Shown: positions 31,929 through 44,200, numbered from the stretch's first letter. The stretch is 64,000 bases of DNA from Procambarus clarkii (GCF_040958095.1 NC_091152.1:14604266-14668265), one strand, 5' to 3'. The notes: generated by a model from the letters alone, not told the origin. Numbers and translations: made by a program.

Positions 31929-31983
31929 GAGGTGATTTGATAAAATACCATTCCCAAGATTACCAACAGAGTGCCGGCGGGGA
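31801..31983. repeat. 57-bp inverted repeat
   Basis: GCCGGCACTCTGTTGGTAAT ... AAATCACCTCA (31805-31856) is repeated inverted at 31927-31981, close to perfect. It overlaps the SINE edge and looks like a second SINE piece in opposite orientation. Confidence 0.7.
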
Positions 31984-31994
31984 GTAGTGGAAAC

Positions 31995-32110
31995 CGGGCC
32001 TACGACCGACAATTTTCTTTTTTTCCCAAGGCCGGTCGTAGGCCCCGGGGTTTTCTCGATTTTTTTCCCAAGGCCGGTCGTAGGCCCCGGAGTTTTCTAC
32101 AAATTTTTCT
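31995..32110. repeat. ~53-bp tandem repeat, 2-3 copies
   Basis: CCCAAGGCCGGTCGTAGGCC followed by a T-rich stretch, repeated. The first copy is partial. Confidence 0.8.
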
Positions 32111-32318
32111 AAACAAACACCTTTCCGGACTTTTAACCGGACGTGAGCCGGCTGGTGTGCCGCCCACCTGGCGGAGGGAGCAGCCCAGTCACCTGACAAC
32201 TGGACAACACAACAATGGACACATCAACACTAATGGTTCTAATTATATGATAATGGTCCCTCCCCCCCCCCCTTTCCCCTTTACCAGGTGACGGCGCCTG
32301 AATAATTGTACACGTTTG

Positions 32319-33640
32319 TACTCCCCCTTGCATATTGTACTCCCCTTGCATATTGTACTCCCCTTGCATATTGTACTCCCCTTGCATATTGTACTCCCCT
32401 TGCATATTGTACTCCCCCTTGCATATTGTACTCCCCCTTGCATATTGTACTCCCCTTGCATATTGTACTCCCCTTGCATATTGTACTCCCCTTGCATATT
32501 GTACTCCCCCTTGCATATTGTACTCCCCCTTGCATATTGTACTCCCCTTGCATATTGTACTCCCCTTGCATATTGTACTCCCCTTGCATATTGTACTCCC
32601 CCTTGCATATTGTACTCCCCTTGCATATTGTACTCCCCCTTGCATATTGTACTCCCCTTGCATATTGTACTTCCCCTTGCATATTGTACTCCCCTTGCAT
32701 ATTGTACTCCCCTTGCATATTGTACTCCCCTTGCATATTGTACTCCCCTTGCATATTGTACTCCCCCTTGCATATTGTACTCCCCTTACATATTGTACTC
32801 CCCCTTGCATATTGTACTCCCCCTTGCATATTCTACTCCCCTTGCATATTCTACTCCCCTTGCATATTGTACTCCCCTTGCATATTGTACTCCCCCTTGC
32901 ATATTGTACTCCCCCTTGCATATTGTACTCCCCTTGCATATTGTACTCCCCTTGCATATTGTACTCCCCTTGCATATTGTACTCCCCTTGCATATTGTAC
33001 TCCCCCTTGCATATTGTACTCCCCTTGCATATTGTACTCCCCTTGCATATTGTACTCCCCTTGCATATTGTACTCCCCTTGCATATTGTACTCCCCTTGC
33101 ATATTGTACTCCCCTTGCATATTGTACTCCCCTTGCATATTGTACTCCCCTTGCATATTGTACTCCCCCTTGCATATTGTACTCCCCCTTGCATATTGTA
33201 CTCCCCCTTGCATATTGTACTCCCCTTGCATATTGTACTCCCCCTTGCATATTGTACTCCCCTTGCATATTGTACTCCCCTTGCATATTGTACTCCCCTT
33301 GCATATTGTACTCCCCTTGCATATTGTACTCCCCTTGCATATTGTACTCCCCTTGCATATTGTACTCCCCTTGCATATTGTACTCCCCTTGCATATTGTA
33401 CTCCCCCTTGCATATTGTACTCCCCTTGCATATTGTACTCCCCCTTGCATATTGTACTCCCCTTGCATATTGTACTCCCCTTGCATATTGTACTCCCCCT
33501 TGCATATTGTACTCCCCCTTGCATATTGTACTCCCCCTTGCATATTGTAGTCACCTTGCATATTGTAGTCACCTTGCATATTGTAGTCACCTTGCATATT
33601 GTAGTCACCTTGCATATTGTAGTCACCTTGCATATTGTAT
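32319..33640. repeat. 18/19-bp minisatellite, about 70 copies
   Basis: The unit is CTCCCCTTGCATATTGTA, with a five-C form (19 bp) mixed in. The last six copies (33547 onward) change to GTCACCTTGCATATTGTA as a homogeneous end block. Isolated point variants (TTACATA, TTCTACT) are rare. Confidence 0.97.
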
Positions 33641-33904
33641 TGTTGAATTATCGTCTAGATGGATGAGATAAAGTGTTGGGTTGAGGTGACTGTAGGAAAC
33701 TAACTTGTGCGCTCTTCAACACACTAACGGTCTTTAATGCTCTAACTTAACAGCTGTACCACACAACGGCCTTAATACCAACCATAAATCATGACAACAT
33801 CGCTACTACGGCCACTACCGCTGAGCGTCCTGGCGAGGGTGACAGCAGACCTTGATGCCGAGGGCTCTGGTGTCGCTGTCAAATAAGAAATACGCAGAAC
33901 AAAG
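33641..33904. other. Unique stretch
   Basis: Nothing recognised. Confidence 0.35.
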
Positions 33905-34050
33905 ATAATGGGCCTGCGGGCCGCTCCAAGCAACAGCCTGGTGGACCAAACTCTCACAAGTCAAGCCTGGCCTCGGGCCGGGCTTGGGGAGTAGAAGGTA
34001 GAAGAACTCCCAGAACCCCATCAACCAAGTATCAACCAGGTATAGGAGGT
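33905..34050. repeat. Possible dispersed repeat with hairpin
   Basis: CAAGCCTGGCCTCGGGCCGG forms the left part of a GC-rich hairpin (AAGCCTGGCC / GGCCGGGCTT). GTATCAACCAGG is doubled at the right end. The composition and wording resemble a crustacean dispersed repeat, but there is no second copy in this window. Confidence 0.35.
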
Positions 34051-34107
34051 TCTCTGAGGCACATCAACAGAATACGGACACGACTTACAATACAGCATCG
34101 ACGTGAA

Positions 34108-34168
34108 CACACCGAGGCGGGACCAAAGAGCCGAAGCTCAACTTCCGCAAGCACAACTAGGTGAGTAG
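34108..34168 (+). mobile_element. LINE A/SINE tail remnant
   Basis: GAGGCGGGACCAAAGAGCCG, GCTCAACTTCCGCAAGC and ACAACTAGGTGAGTAG. Confidence 0.7.
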
Positions 34169-34364
34169 ACTTGACCTACAAAATCACAAGCTTGTAAAGC
34201 GTTGTTCAAGCGCCTAAGACTTCATTAAAGGATGTCAGACGGACCAATTAACGTGCACTCATAATCTTCATTTAAGTCAAGTCAGCACAATTCTGTCCTA
34301 TCGGCGTAAAGCTATCTGAAATGCTTCTCAACACAACATCGTGGATCAATTCCCCAGCAGACAC

Positions 34365-34574
34365 ACACAAACGGGCAGTTTCTTTCACATGATGCCTCCG
34401 TTCACCTAGAAGTAATAGGCACCAAGAAATTAGCTGCTGCGGGCCTGTGTGCGAGAGAGAATGTAGTTGACATGAAAGAAAAATTGGTAGCGAGTCAGTA
34501 CATTTGGACAACCGACAGTCAGAAATTAACAGGCGGGGCCCAGGAGCACCCGTCCAACCCTACAAGCACATCTA
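34365..34574 (+). mobile_element. Decayed SINE with LINE-type tail
   Basis: GGGCAGTTTCTTTCACATGA, CACCTAGAAGTAATAGGCAC and GCTGCTGCGGGCC are central-domain words. AGGCGGGGCCCAGGAGC and ACAAGCACATCTAAGTGAG are tail words. It ends in (AC)n. Confidence 0.6.
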
Positions 34575-34709
<135 letters not shown>

Positions 34710-34757
34710 CTAGTATGACCTGTTGTGTAAGTGAGAGAGGGAGGGAGGAAGAAGGTA

Positions 34758-34790
34758 GGGTAGGTTAGGTTAGGTTAGGTTAGGTTAGGG
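34758..34790. repeat. Interstitial (TTAGG)n
   Basis: Five to six consecutive TTAGG units, the arthropod telomeric motif, at an internal site. Confidence 0.85.
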
Positions 34791-34822
34791 AATAAGCCAG
34801 GGAGGGAAGGGATTGAGGGAGA

Positions 34823-34948
34823 GGTAATTATCAGGAGAAAGCACTAAGCCATAACGACTATGAAGGGAAGGGATGAGGATAAGGATTTGGGATACGATGG
34901 AGGAAAGGAATTGTATTCAACCGCTTGGACGTCGGGGTCTGAACGTGG
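34823..34948 (-). mobile_element. SINE-II copy, reverse, truncated by array
   Basis: TATCAGGAGAAAGCACTAAG, GGATAAGGATTTGGGATACG and AACCGCTTGGACG match the reverse 3' body. The tRNA head is replaced by the 20-bp array. Confidence 0.7.
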
Positions 34949-34954
34949 GAAAGA

Positions 34955-37636
34955 GAGGGTATAAGTGAGAGGGAGAGGGAATAAGTGAGAGGGAGAGATA
35001 ATAAGTGAGAGGGAGAGATAATAAGTGAGAGGGAGAGGGAATAAGTGAGAGGGAGAGAGAATAAGTGAGAGGGAGAGATAATAAATGAGAGGGAGAGGGA
35101 ATAAGTGAGAGGGAGAGAGAATAAGTGAGAGGGAGAGAGAATAAGTGAGAGGGAGAGGGAATAAGTGAGAGGGAGAGGGAATAAGTGAGAGGGAGAGGGA
35201 ATAAGTGAGAGGGAGAGAGAATAAGTGAGAGGGAGAGAGAATAAGTGAGAGGGAGAGGGAATAAGTGAGAGGGAGAGAGAATAAGTGAGAGGGAGAGAGA
35301 ATAAGTGAGAGGGAGAGAGAATAAGTGAGAGGGAGAGAGAATAAGTGAGAGGGAGAGGGAATAAGTGAGAGGGAGAGAGAATAAGTGAGAGGGAGAGAGA
35401 ATAAGTGAGAGGGAGAGAGAATAAGTGAGAGGGGAGAGAGAATAAGTGAGAGGGGAGAGAGAATAAGTGAGAGGGGAGAGAGAATAAGTGAGAGGGAGAG
35501 GGAATAAGTGAGAGGGAGAGAGAATAAGTGAGAGGGAGAGGGAATAAGTGAGAGGGAGAGAGAATAAGTGAGAGGGGAGAGAGAATAAGTGAGAGGGAGA
35601 GAGAATAAGTGAGAGGGAGAGAGAATAAGTGAGAGGGAGAGAGAATAAGTGAGAGGGAGAGAGAATAAGTGAGAGGGAAAGAGAATAAGTGAGAGGGAGA
35701 GAGAATAAGTGAGAGGGAGAGAGAATAAGTGAGAGGGAGAGATAATAAGTGAGAGGGAGAGGGAATAAGTGTGAGGGAGAGAGAATAAGTGAGAGGGAGA
35801 GAGAATAAGTGAGAGGGAGAGATAATAAGTGTGAGGGAGAGAGAATAAGTGAGAGGGAGAGAGAATAAGTGAGAGGGAGAGGGAATAAGTGAGAGGGAGA
35901 GAGAATAAGTGAGAGGGGAGAGAGAATAAGTGAGAGGGGAGAGAGAATAAGTGAGAGGGGAGAGAGAATAAGTGAGAGGGAGAGAGAATAAGTGAGAGGA
36001 AGAGAGAATAAGTGAGAGGGAGAGAGAATAAGTGAGAGGAAGAGAGAATAAGTGAGAGGGAGAGAGAATAAGTGAGAGGGAGAGAGAATAAGTGAGAGGG
36101 AGAGAGAATAAGTGAGAGGAAGAGAGAATAAGTGAGAGGGAGAGAGAATAAGTGAGAGGGAGAGAGAATAAGTGAGAGGGAGAGAGAATAAGTGAGAGGG
36201 AGAGAGAATAAGTGAGAGGGAGAGAGAATAAGTGAGAGGAAGAGAGAATAAGTGAGAGGGAGAGAGAATAAGTGAGAGGGAGAGAGAATAAGTGAGAGGG
36301 AGAGAGAATAAGTGAGAGGAAGAGAGAATAAGTGAGAGGGAGAGAGAATAAGTGAGAGGGAGAGAGAATAAGTGAGAGGGAGAGAGAATAAGTGAGAGGG
36401 AGAGAGAATAAGTGAGAGGGAGAGAGAATAAGTGAGAGGGAGAGAGAATAAGTGAGAGGGAGAGAGAATAAGTGAGAGGGAGAGAGAATAAGTGAGAGGG
36501 AGAGAGAATAAGTGAGAGGGAGAGATAATAAGTGAGAGGGAGAGGGAATAAGTGTGAGGGAGAGAGAATAAGTGAGAGGGAGAGAGAATAAGTGAGAGGG
36601 AGAGATAATAAGTGAGAGGGAGAGGGAATAAGTGTGAGGGAGAGAGAATAAGTGAGAGGGAGAGGGAATAAGTGAGAGGGGAGAGAGAATAAGTGAGAGG
36701 GAGAGATAATAAGTGAGAGGGAGAGGGAATAAGTGAGGGAGAGAGAATAAGTGAGAGGGAGAGAGAATAAGTGAGAGGGAGAGGGAATAAGTGAGAGGGA
36801 GAGAGAATAAGTGAGAGGGAGAGAGAATAAGTGAGAGGGAGAGATAATAAATGAGAGGGAGAGAGAATAAGTGAGAGGGGAGAGAGAATAAGTGAGAGGG
36901 GAGAGAGAATAAGTGAGAGGGAGAGAGAATAAGTGAGAGGGAGAGAGAATAAGTGAGAGGGAGAGAGAATAAGTGAGAGGAAGAGAGAATAAGTGAGAGG
37001 GAGAGAGAATAAGTGAGAGGGAGAGAGAATAAGTGAGAGGGAGAGAGAATAAGTGAGAGGAAGAGAGAATAAGTGAGAGGGAGAGAGAATAAGTGAGAGG
37101 AAGAGAGAATAAGTGAGAGGGAGAGAGAATAAGTGAGAGGGGAGAGAGAATAAGTGAGAGGGAGAGAGAATAAGTGAGAGGGAGAGAGAATAAGTGAGAG
37201 GGAGAGAGAATAAGTGAGAGGAAGAGAGAATAAGTGAGAGGGAGAGAGAATAAGTGAGAGGGGAGAGAGAATAAGTGAGAGGGAGAGAGAATAAGTGAGA
37301 GGGAGAGAGAATAAGTGAGAGGGAGAGAGAATAAGTGAGAGGGAGAGAGAATAAGTGAGAGGGAGAGAGAATAAGTGAGAGGAAGAGAGAATAAGTGAGA
37401 GGGAGAGAGAATAAGTGAGAGGGAGAGAGAATAAGTGAGAGGGAGAGAGAATAAGTGAGAGGGAGAGAGAATAAGTGAGAGGGAGAGAGAATAAGTGAGA
37501 GGGAGAGAGAATAAGTGAGAGGGAGAGAGAATAAGTGAGAGGAAGAGAGAATAAGTGAGAGGGAGAGAGAATAAGTGAGAGGGAGAGAGAATAAGTGAGA
37601 GGGAGAGAGAATAAGTGAGAGGGAGAGAGAATAAGC
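34955..37636. repeat. 20-bp purine-rich minisatellite, about 134 copies
   Basis: The unit is ATAAGTGAGAGGGAGAGAGA, with frequent GGGA, GATA, GGAAG and +1 G variants. Repeated blocks of the same variant order (for example around 35740-35830 and 36520-36610) show higher-order duplication. The complementary strand is a 900-codon frame of L/S/P/Y only because the unit has few stops. It is not a gene. Confidence 0.98.
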
Positions 37637-37903
37637 GAGTGAGAAAAAACAAACTATAAACAAATTCATACACAACTCAAACAAATCAAGTCAATCTTGA
37701 CTAATTCTGGGTCACTAAGAACGGAAATGTTGACAATTGTTGATCAGCTTTAGTTTTCCTCCAAGACGAGTGTTTAAGCCGCGGTGCTCCACAATGGGAG
37801 TGTTTTCTCCTCAGTTCCATTGGGTTATGCGGCCCATGTGGCGGGAGACTTGGGGCAACATGAAGCAGCTTTTGAGGTGCAGGAACTACGACCTAAGAGG
37901 ACA
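37637..37903. other. Unique stretch
   Basis: Nothing recognised. Confidence 0.35.
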
Positions 37904-38161
37904 GGCCAGATTCACGAAGCAGTTACGCAAGTTCTTACGAACGTGTACATCTTTCGTCAATCTTTGACGGCTTTGGTTACATTTATTAAACAGTTTACAA
38001 GCATGAAAACTTGCCAATCAACTGTTGTTATTGTTATAAACAGCCGCCTGGTGCTTCGGAGCTCATTATCTGTTGAACAATTGTAAACAAAGCCGCCAAA
38101 GATTGAGAAAAGATGGACAGGTTCGTAAGTACTTGCGTAACTGATTCGTGAATCTGGCCCC
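37904..38161. mobile_element. GGGGCCAGATTCACGAA-family TIR element, copy 2
   Basis: Same orientation as 8289. The left end starts GGCCAGATTCACGAAGCAG and the right end is ATTCGTGAATCTGGCCCC. Confidence 0.8.
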
Positions 38162-38449
38162 AGGAGTGACGATGACGAGGCCACCTGTGATAGTGACGAG
38201 GACAACAGTGACGAGGACAACGAGGTGACGAGGGACGAGGTGTAGTGTGGCGTCTAATGGGTAGTGGACCTTAAGGTGACATGTTTAACAATACTTCCTT
38301 ATCAGTGACCACAGGAGAGTGAGATCCAGGTCTTCATACCCCGCCTACTGAACTAGTTGTGCCTCTTGTGTTAGAAGTTATCTTTCTTGAACATCGATTT
38401 ATTTATCGAATCTCGTCTTAAACTTGAAGAGGTGGAGGTGGCTTCCACA
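38162..38449. other. Unique stretch with GACGAGGACAAC repeats
   Basis: About four imperfect GTGACGAGGACAAC words lie at 38165-38240. Otherwise featureless. Confidence 0.45.
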
Positions 38450-38700
38450 AGGGAGCCGGTCGGCCGAGCGGACAGCACGCTGGACTTGTGATCCTGTGGT
38501 CCCGGGTTCGATCCCAGGCGCCGGCGAGAAACAATGGGCAGAGTTTCTTTCACCCTATGCCCCTGTTACCTAGCAGTAAAATAGGTACCTGGGTGTTAGT
38601 CAGCTATCACGGGCTGCTTCCTGGGGGTGGAGGCCTGGTCGAGGACTGGGCCGCAGGGACACTAAAGCCCCGAAATCATCTCAAGATAACCTCAAGATTA
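38450..38700 (+). mobile_element. tRNA-derived SINE type B, full length
   Basis: GGGAGCCGGTCGGCCGAGCG head, B-box GGGTTCGATCCCAGG, central domain, and a tail ending ATCTCAAGATAACCTCAAG. Confidence 0.9.
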
Positions 38701-39164
38701 CAAGATAACCTTTCAATGCATTCCAGCCGTACAGAGTACGAGAATATCGTATTTCGTTGACTCGTTTGCATTTGCAGCTTCCCGTTGTGTCCGTATGTCC
38801 TCCTTCCTCTCCCTTCAGTGTGGCTGTTATTGTCCAATGTAATATGTTGTGCCCCCTTGCAGTTGTAGTAATTGTGATATCACTTATTACTAAGTGATTC
38901 CCACTCACTTTCCCAATCTCCTCCCTCAACCCTCAGTGACTTCATCTCCTCCCTCCACTTGGTGACATCCTCCTCTCGCCCTCACTGACTTCCCCCTCAC
39001 CGTCAAGGCCACTGGTCAAGTTGACTGCTTGCTAGTCCGGTCAGCAATATTCTCCCAGGAGGTGATGGTGGGGTTCGCTGCCCTCAGCAAGGGTCTCCAA
39101 TTAATTCCAGTGACCGATTTACAGGTTGTGTTGAACTGACTCGACTCCTGCATAAATCCCAGCC
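38701..39164. other. Unique stretch
   Basis: CTCCTCCCTC-rich around 38920-38990. Nothing else recognised. Confidence 0.4.
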
Positions 39165-41661
39165 TCCATGGAGGAGTGGCCTCCAGCAGCCTCCATGGAT
39201 GAGTGGTCTCCTGTAGCCTCCATGGAGAAGTGGCCTCCAGCAGCCTCCATGGAGGAGTGGCCTCCAGCAGCCTCCATGGAGGAGTGGCCTCCAGCAGCCT
39301 CCATGGTGGAGTGGTCTCTTGCAGCCTCCAGGGAGGAGTGGCCTCCAGCAGCCTCCATGGAGGAGTGGTCTCCAGTAGCCTCCATGGAGGAGTGGTCTCA
39401 GGCAGCCTCCATGGAGGAGTGGTCTCCTGTAGCCTCCATGGAGGAGTGGTCTCCTGTAGCCTCCATGGAGGAGTGGTCTCCTGTAGCCTCCATGGAGGAG
39501 TGGTCTCCTGTAGCCTCAATGGAGGAGTGGTCTCCTGTAGCCTCCATGGAGGAGTGGTCTCCTGTAGCCTCCATGGAGGAGTGGTCTCCAGCAGCCTCCA
39601 TGGAGGAGTGGTCTCCTGTAGCCTCCATGGAGGAGTGGCCTCCATGGAGGAGTGGTCTCCAGCAGCCTCCATGGTGGAGTGGTCTCTTGCAGCCTCCATG
39701 GAGGAGTGGTCTCTTGCAGCCTCCATGGAGGAGTGGCCTCCAGCAGCCTCCATGGAGGAGTGGCCTCCAGCAGCCTCCATGGAGGAGTGGTCTCCTGTAG
39801 TCTCCATGGAGGAGTGGTCTCTTGCAGCCTCCATGGAGGAGTGGTCTCAGGCAGCCTCCATGGAGGAGTGGTCTCAGGCAGCCTCCATGGAGGAGTGGTC
39901 TCCTGTAGCCTCCATGGAGGAGTGGTCTCAGGCAGCCTCCATGGAGGAGTGGTCTACTGTAGCCTCCATGGAGGAGTGGCCTCCAGCAGCCTCCATGGAG
40001 GAGTGGCCTCCAGCAGCCTCCATGGAGGAGTGGTCTCCAGCAGCCTCCATGGTGGAGTGGTCTCTTGCAGCCTCCATGGAGGAGTGGTCTCCTGTAGCCT
40101 CCATGGAGGAGTGGTCTCCTGTAGCCTCAATGGAGGAGTGGTCTCCTGTAGCCTCCATGGAGGAGTGGTCTCCAGCAGCCTCCATGGAGGAGTGGCCTCC
40201 AGCAGCCTCCATGGAGGAGTGGCCTCCAGCAGCCTCCATGGAGGAGTGGTCTCCTGTAGCCTCCATGGAGGAGTGGTCTCCTGTAGCCTCAATGGAGGAG
40301 TGGTCTCCTGTAGCCTCCATGGAGGAGTGGTCTCCAGCAGCCTCCATGAAGGAGTGGTCTCAGGCAGCCTCCATGGAGGAGAGGTCTCCTGTAGCCTCCA
40401 TGGAGGAGTGGTCTCCTGTAGCCTCCATGGAGGAGTGGTCTCCAGCAGCCTCCATGAAGGAGTGGCCTCCAGCAGCCTCCATGAAGGAGTGGTCTCCAGC
40501 AGCCTCCATGGAGGAGTGGTCTCCAGCAGCCTCCATGGTGGAGTGGCCTCCAGCAGCCTCCATGGAGGAGTGATCTCCAGCAGCCTCCATGGAGGAGTGG
40601 CCTCCAGCAGCCTCCATGGAGGAGTGGTCTCCAGCAGCCTCCATGGAGGAGTGGTCTCCAGCAGCCTCCATGGTGGAGTGGCCTCCAGCAGCCTCCATGG
40701 AGGAGTGATCTCCAGCAGCCTCCATGGAGGAGTGGCCTCCAGCAGCCTCCATGGAGGAGTGGCCTCCAGCAGCCTCCATGGAGGAGTGGTCTCCTGTAGC
40801 CTCCATGGAGGAGTGGTCTCCTGTAGCCTCCATGGAGGAGTGGTCTCAGGCAGCCTCCCTGGAGGAGAGGTCTCCTGTAGCCTCCATGGAGGAGTGGTCT
40901 CCTGTAGCCTCCATGGAGGAGTGGTCTCCAGCAGCCTCCATGAAGGAGTGGTCTCCAGCAGCCTCCATGGAGGAGTGGCCTCCAGCAGCCTCCATGGAGG
41001 AGTGGCCTCCAGCAGCCTCCATGGAGGAGTGGTCTCCTGTAGCCTCCATGGAGGAGTGGCCTCCAGCAGCCTCCATGGAGGAGTGGTCTCCTGTAGCCTC
41101 CATGGAGGAGTGGTCTCCAGCAGCCTCCATGGTGGAGTGGCCTCCAGTAGCCTCCATGGTGGAGTGGCCTCCAGCAGCCTCCATGGAGGAGTGGCCTCCA
41201 GCAGCCTCCATGGACGAGTGGCCTCCAGCAGCCTCCATGAAGGAGTGGTCTCCAGCAGCCTCCATGGAGGAGTGGCCTCCAGCAGCCTCCATGGAGGAGT
41301 GGCCTCCAGCAGCCTCCATGGAGGAGTGGCCTCCAGCAGCCTCCATGGAGGAGTATCCTCCAGCAGCCTCCATGGAGGAGTGGTCTCCTGTAGCCTCCAT
41401 GGAGGAGTGGTCTCCAGCAGCCTCCATGGTGGAGTGGCCTCCAGTAGCCTCCATGGTGGAGTGGCCTCCAGCAGCCTCCATGGAGGAGTGGTCTCCAGCA
41501 GCCTCCATGGTGGAGTGGCCTCCAGCAGCCTCCATGGTGGAGTGGCCTCCAGCAGCCTCCATGGAGGAGTGATCTCCAGCAGCCTCCATGGAGGAGTGGC
41601 CTCCAGCAGCCTCCATGGAGGAGTGGCCTCCAGCAGCCTCCATGGAGGAGTGGCCTCCAGC
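39165..41661. repeat. 27-bp minisatellite, about 92 copies, with 12-bp palindrome
   Basis: Each unit contains CCTCCATGGAGG (a perfect 12-bp palindrome), GAGTGG and a variable end (TCTCCAGCAG, TCTCCTGTAG, TCTCAGGCAG, CCTCCAGCAG). The CCTCCAGCAG form dominates the right third. Because 27 is a multiple of three and the unit lacks stops, most frames on both strands stay open (for example a repeated SMEEWSPVA). No start context or flanking coding sequence supports a protein. Confidence 0.98.
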
Positions 41662-41944
<283 letters not shown>

Positions 41945-42140
41945 CAGCCTGTCATTAGCAGGCGTCTTGAAGTTGTGGTGCCGATGCCTTCCCAACCACC
42001 TCCGCCACAACCAACCACCACCACTCCCTACAACCACAATCACCACAATCCTAGCCACTAGCACAACAGTACCTCACTCACCCATTCCTAGCTCTGCTGC
42101 GCTTCTCGCTACGGCGCGGGACTTACCGCTGTGTTAGCAA

Positions 42141-42396
42141 GCAGGTTATCTTGAGGTTATCTTGAGATGATTTCGGGGCTTTAGTGACCCCGCGGCCCGG
42201 TCCTCGACCAGGCCCCCACCCCCAGGAAGCAGCCCGTGATAGCTGACTAACACTCAGGTTCCTATTTTACTGCTAGGTAACAGGGGCATAGGGAGAAAGA
42301 AACTCTGCCCATTGTTTCTCGCCGGCGCCTGGGATCGAACCCAGGACCCCAGGATCACAAGTCCAGCGTGCTGTCCGCTCGGCCGACCGGCTCCCT
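42141..42396 (-). mobile_element. tRNA-derived SINE type B, full length, reverse
   Basis: GGTTATCTTGAGGTTATCTT tail through to CGGCCGACCGGCTCCC head. Confidence 0.9.
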
Positions 42397-42476
42397 GCCC
42401 CAGGTGGATAAGACTAAGTGGTTAAAGGCATGGCCGCACGCTGAACACTTTCCTCTCGTCATGGTGGAAAAAACAA

Positions 42477-42737
42477 GGGGCCAGATTCACGAAAGCAGGT
42501 ACGCAAACACTTACGAACGTGTACATCTTTCCTCAATCTTTGGCGGCTTTAGTTACATTTAATAAACAGTTTACAAGCATGAAAACTTGCCATTCAACTG
42601 TTGGTATTGTTATAAACAGCCTCCTGGTGCTTCGGAGCTCATTAACTGTTTAATAATTGGAAACAAAGCCGCCAAAGATTGAGAAAAAATGTACAGGTTC
42701 GTAAGTGTTTGCGTAAGTGCTTTCGTGAATCTGGACC
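42477..42737. mobile_element. GGGGCCAGATTCACGAA-family TIR element, copy 3
   Basis: GGGGCCAGATTCACGAAAGC ... GCTTTCGTGAATCTGGACC. Same orientation as copies 1 and 2. Confidence 0.8.
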
Positions 42738-42857
42738 ATAGCACTTCCAACGCTAGTAGTGACCTTCAGGAGAGGTACGTGGGAGACCTAACATCACCAG
42801 GCTAGCAAAATTGTAGCTCTCCACCAACCTAAATTAATGCCATTGTGGCCGCCTAGA

Positions 42858-43055
42858 AAGGAAGGTAACTATCAGGGTAAAGCACCAAGACAATACGACT
42901 ATATAGCACTGGGAAGGGGTCAGGATAAGGATTTGGGGTGGGACGGGGGAAAAGGAATGGTGCCTAACCACTTGGACGGTCCGGGATTGAACGCCGACCT
43001 GCATGAAGCGAGACTGACGCTCTACCGTCCTGCCCAAGTGGTTGGGCACATACAT
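42858..43055 (-). mobile_element. SINE-II copy, reverse
   Basis: TATCAGGGTAAAGCACCAAG, GACTATATAGCACTGGGAAG, ACCTGCATGAAGCGAGACTG and TCTACCGTCC. Confidence 0.85.
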
Positions 43056-43104
43056 GGGCTCATGGCCGCCTAGAACTTACAAAATATGCAACTTATGAAG
43101 TATA

Positions 43105-43340
43105 GGAGCCGGTGGCTGAGCGGACAGAACACTGGACGCGTGATCCTGTGGTCCCGGGTTCGATCCCGGATGCCGGCGAAAAACAATGGGCAGAGTTTCT
43201 TTCTCCCTGATGGCCCTGTTATCTCGCAGTAAATAGGTACCTGGGAGTTAGTCAGCTGTCACGGGCTGCTTCCTGGGGGTGGAGGCCTGGTCGAGGACCG
43301 GGCCGCGGGGACACTAAGCCCCGAAATCATCTCAAGATAG
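43105..43340 (+). mobile_element. tRNA-derived SINE type B, full length
   Basis: Head GGAGCCGGTGGCTGAGCGGA with B-box GGGTTCGATCCCGG, the central domain, and a tail ending CCGAAATCATCTCAAGATAG. Confidence 0.9.
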
Positions 43341-44200
43341 GTTCCGTAGCATGATGTGACAGAGACTCCCAGCCAACATAATTACAAGCAGCGTGAGAGA
43401 GGTCGATAAGAAGAGCAGTTTTAGAGGTGGTGTGTGCAGGTGTAGTCTAATTGTCTCTAATACATCCCTACCACTCCTCAGCGTCCGTAATTGCCGTGGA
43501 TAATCAAAATAAAAGCCAATTCCAGGTGGTCAAGTGGACCCATGAGGCGGGCCTTAACAAGCTCCTCATAACTCTTCAGCGACACGACGACACAAGAACA
43601 AGAGGCTCAACTGTCGTGGCGGCGACTCACTCATTTTGGCCACTCTCCCTCACCGTGAATAAGGCCCAAAGTCCTGCCCTCACACCCCTCACAGCCCCTC
43701 CCAAGTCCGCCCTCACAACGGCTCTCAATTTTAACATGAAGGGTTATTCCCAGTGACTGCGCAAAGGAATTTCTTAATTAGGATTCACTTCAAGACCGTC
43801 TTGGAACGCGCGATTGACCTCATAAACAGTATTTTTTTCCTCCATTCGTCTGTCTGTAAGACGATTCAGGGTAGCCTTATGAGAGGGCCGTGTTTATTTC
43901 TTTGTCCGAGGAGGTAGTTACCCAAATTAATTGCGTCAATTTACAAACGCAGCTTCGCTAGGCTAATTGAAATTTCAAATTGTTTATTGAAAACTGGGCG
44001 AGAAACGCGATGGTAAACTCGTATAACTTTACAGACGAACACCAGGTGCGCGAGGCTTAAGTTTTGTATAATTAATACTGAATTACTAATATTTCCAATT
44101 ACTTAATTAACCATGTTTAAGTGAGCAACTGTCTGCCGTTGTTCAAACGATGTGTACTGGTATAATTTTGTCTGTCATTTGTGTTAATGTTGGGCCTTAG
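43341..44200. other. Unique stretch
   Basis: A 101-codon frame at 43451-43756 has no recognisable domain. No repeat or TIR was seen. Confidence 0.35.

Noticed and set aside
32133-33671. Several 240-500 codon frames of repeated ILYSPC / GSTICK type
   Set aside because: Products of the 18/19-bp array, equally open in five frames.
34844-37684. Two frames of more than 900 codons on the minus strand rich in L, S, P and Y
   Set aside because: They are translations of a 20-bp purine array. The frame stays open because of unit composition, with no domain and no non-repeat coding flank.
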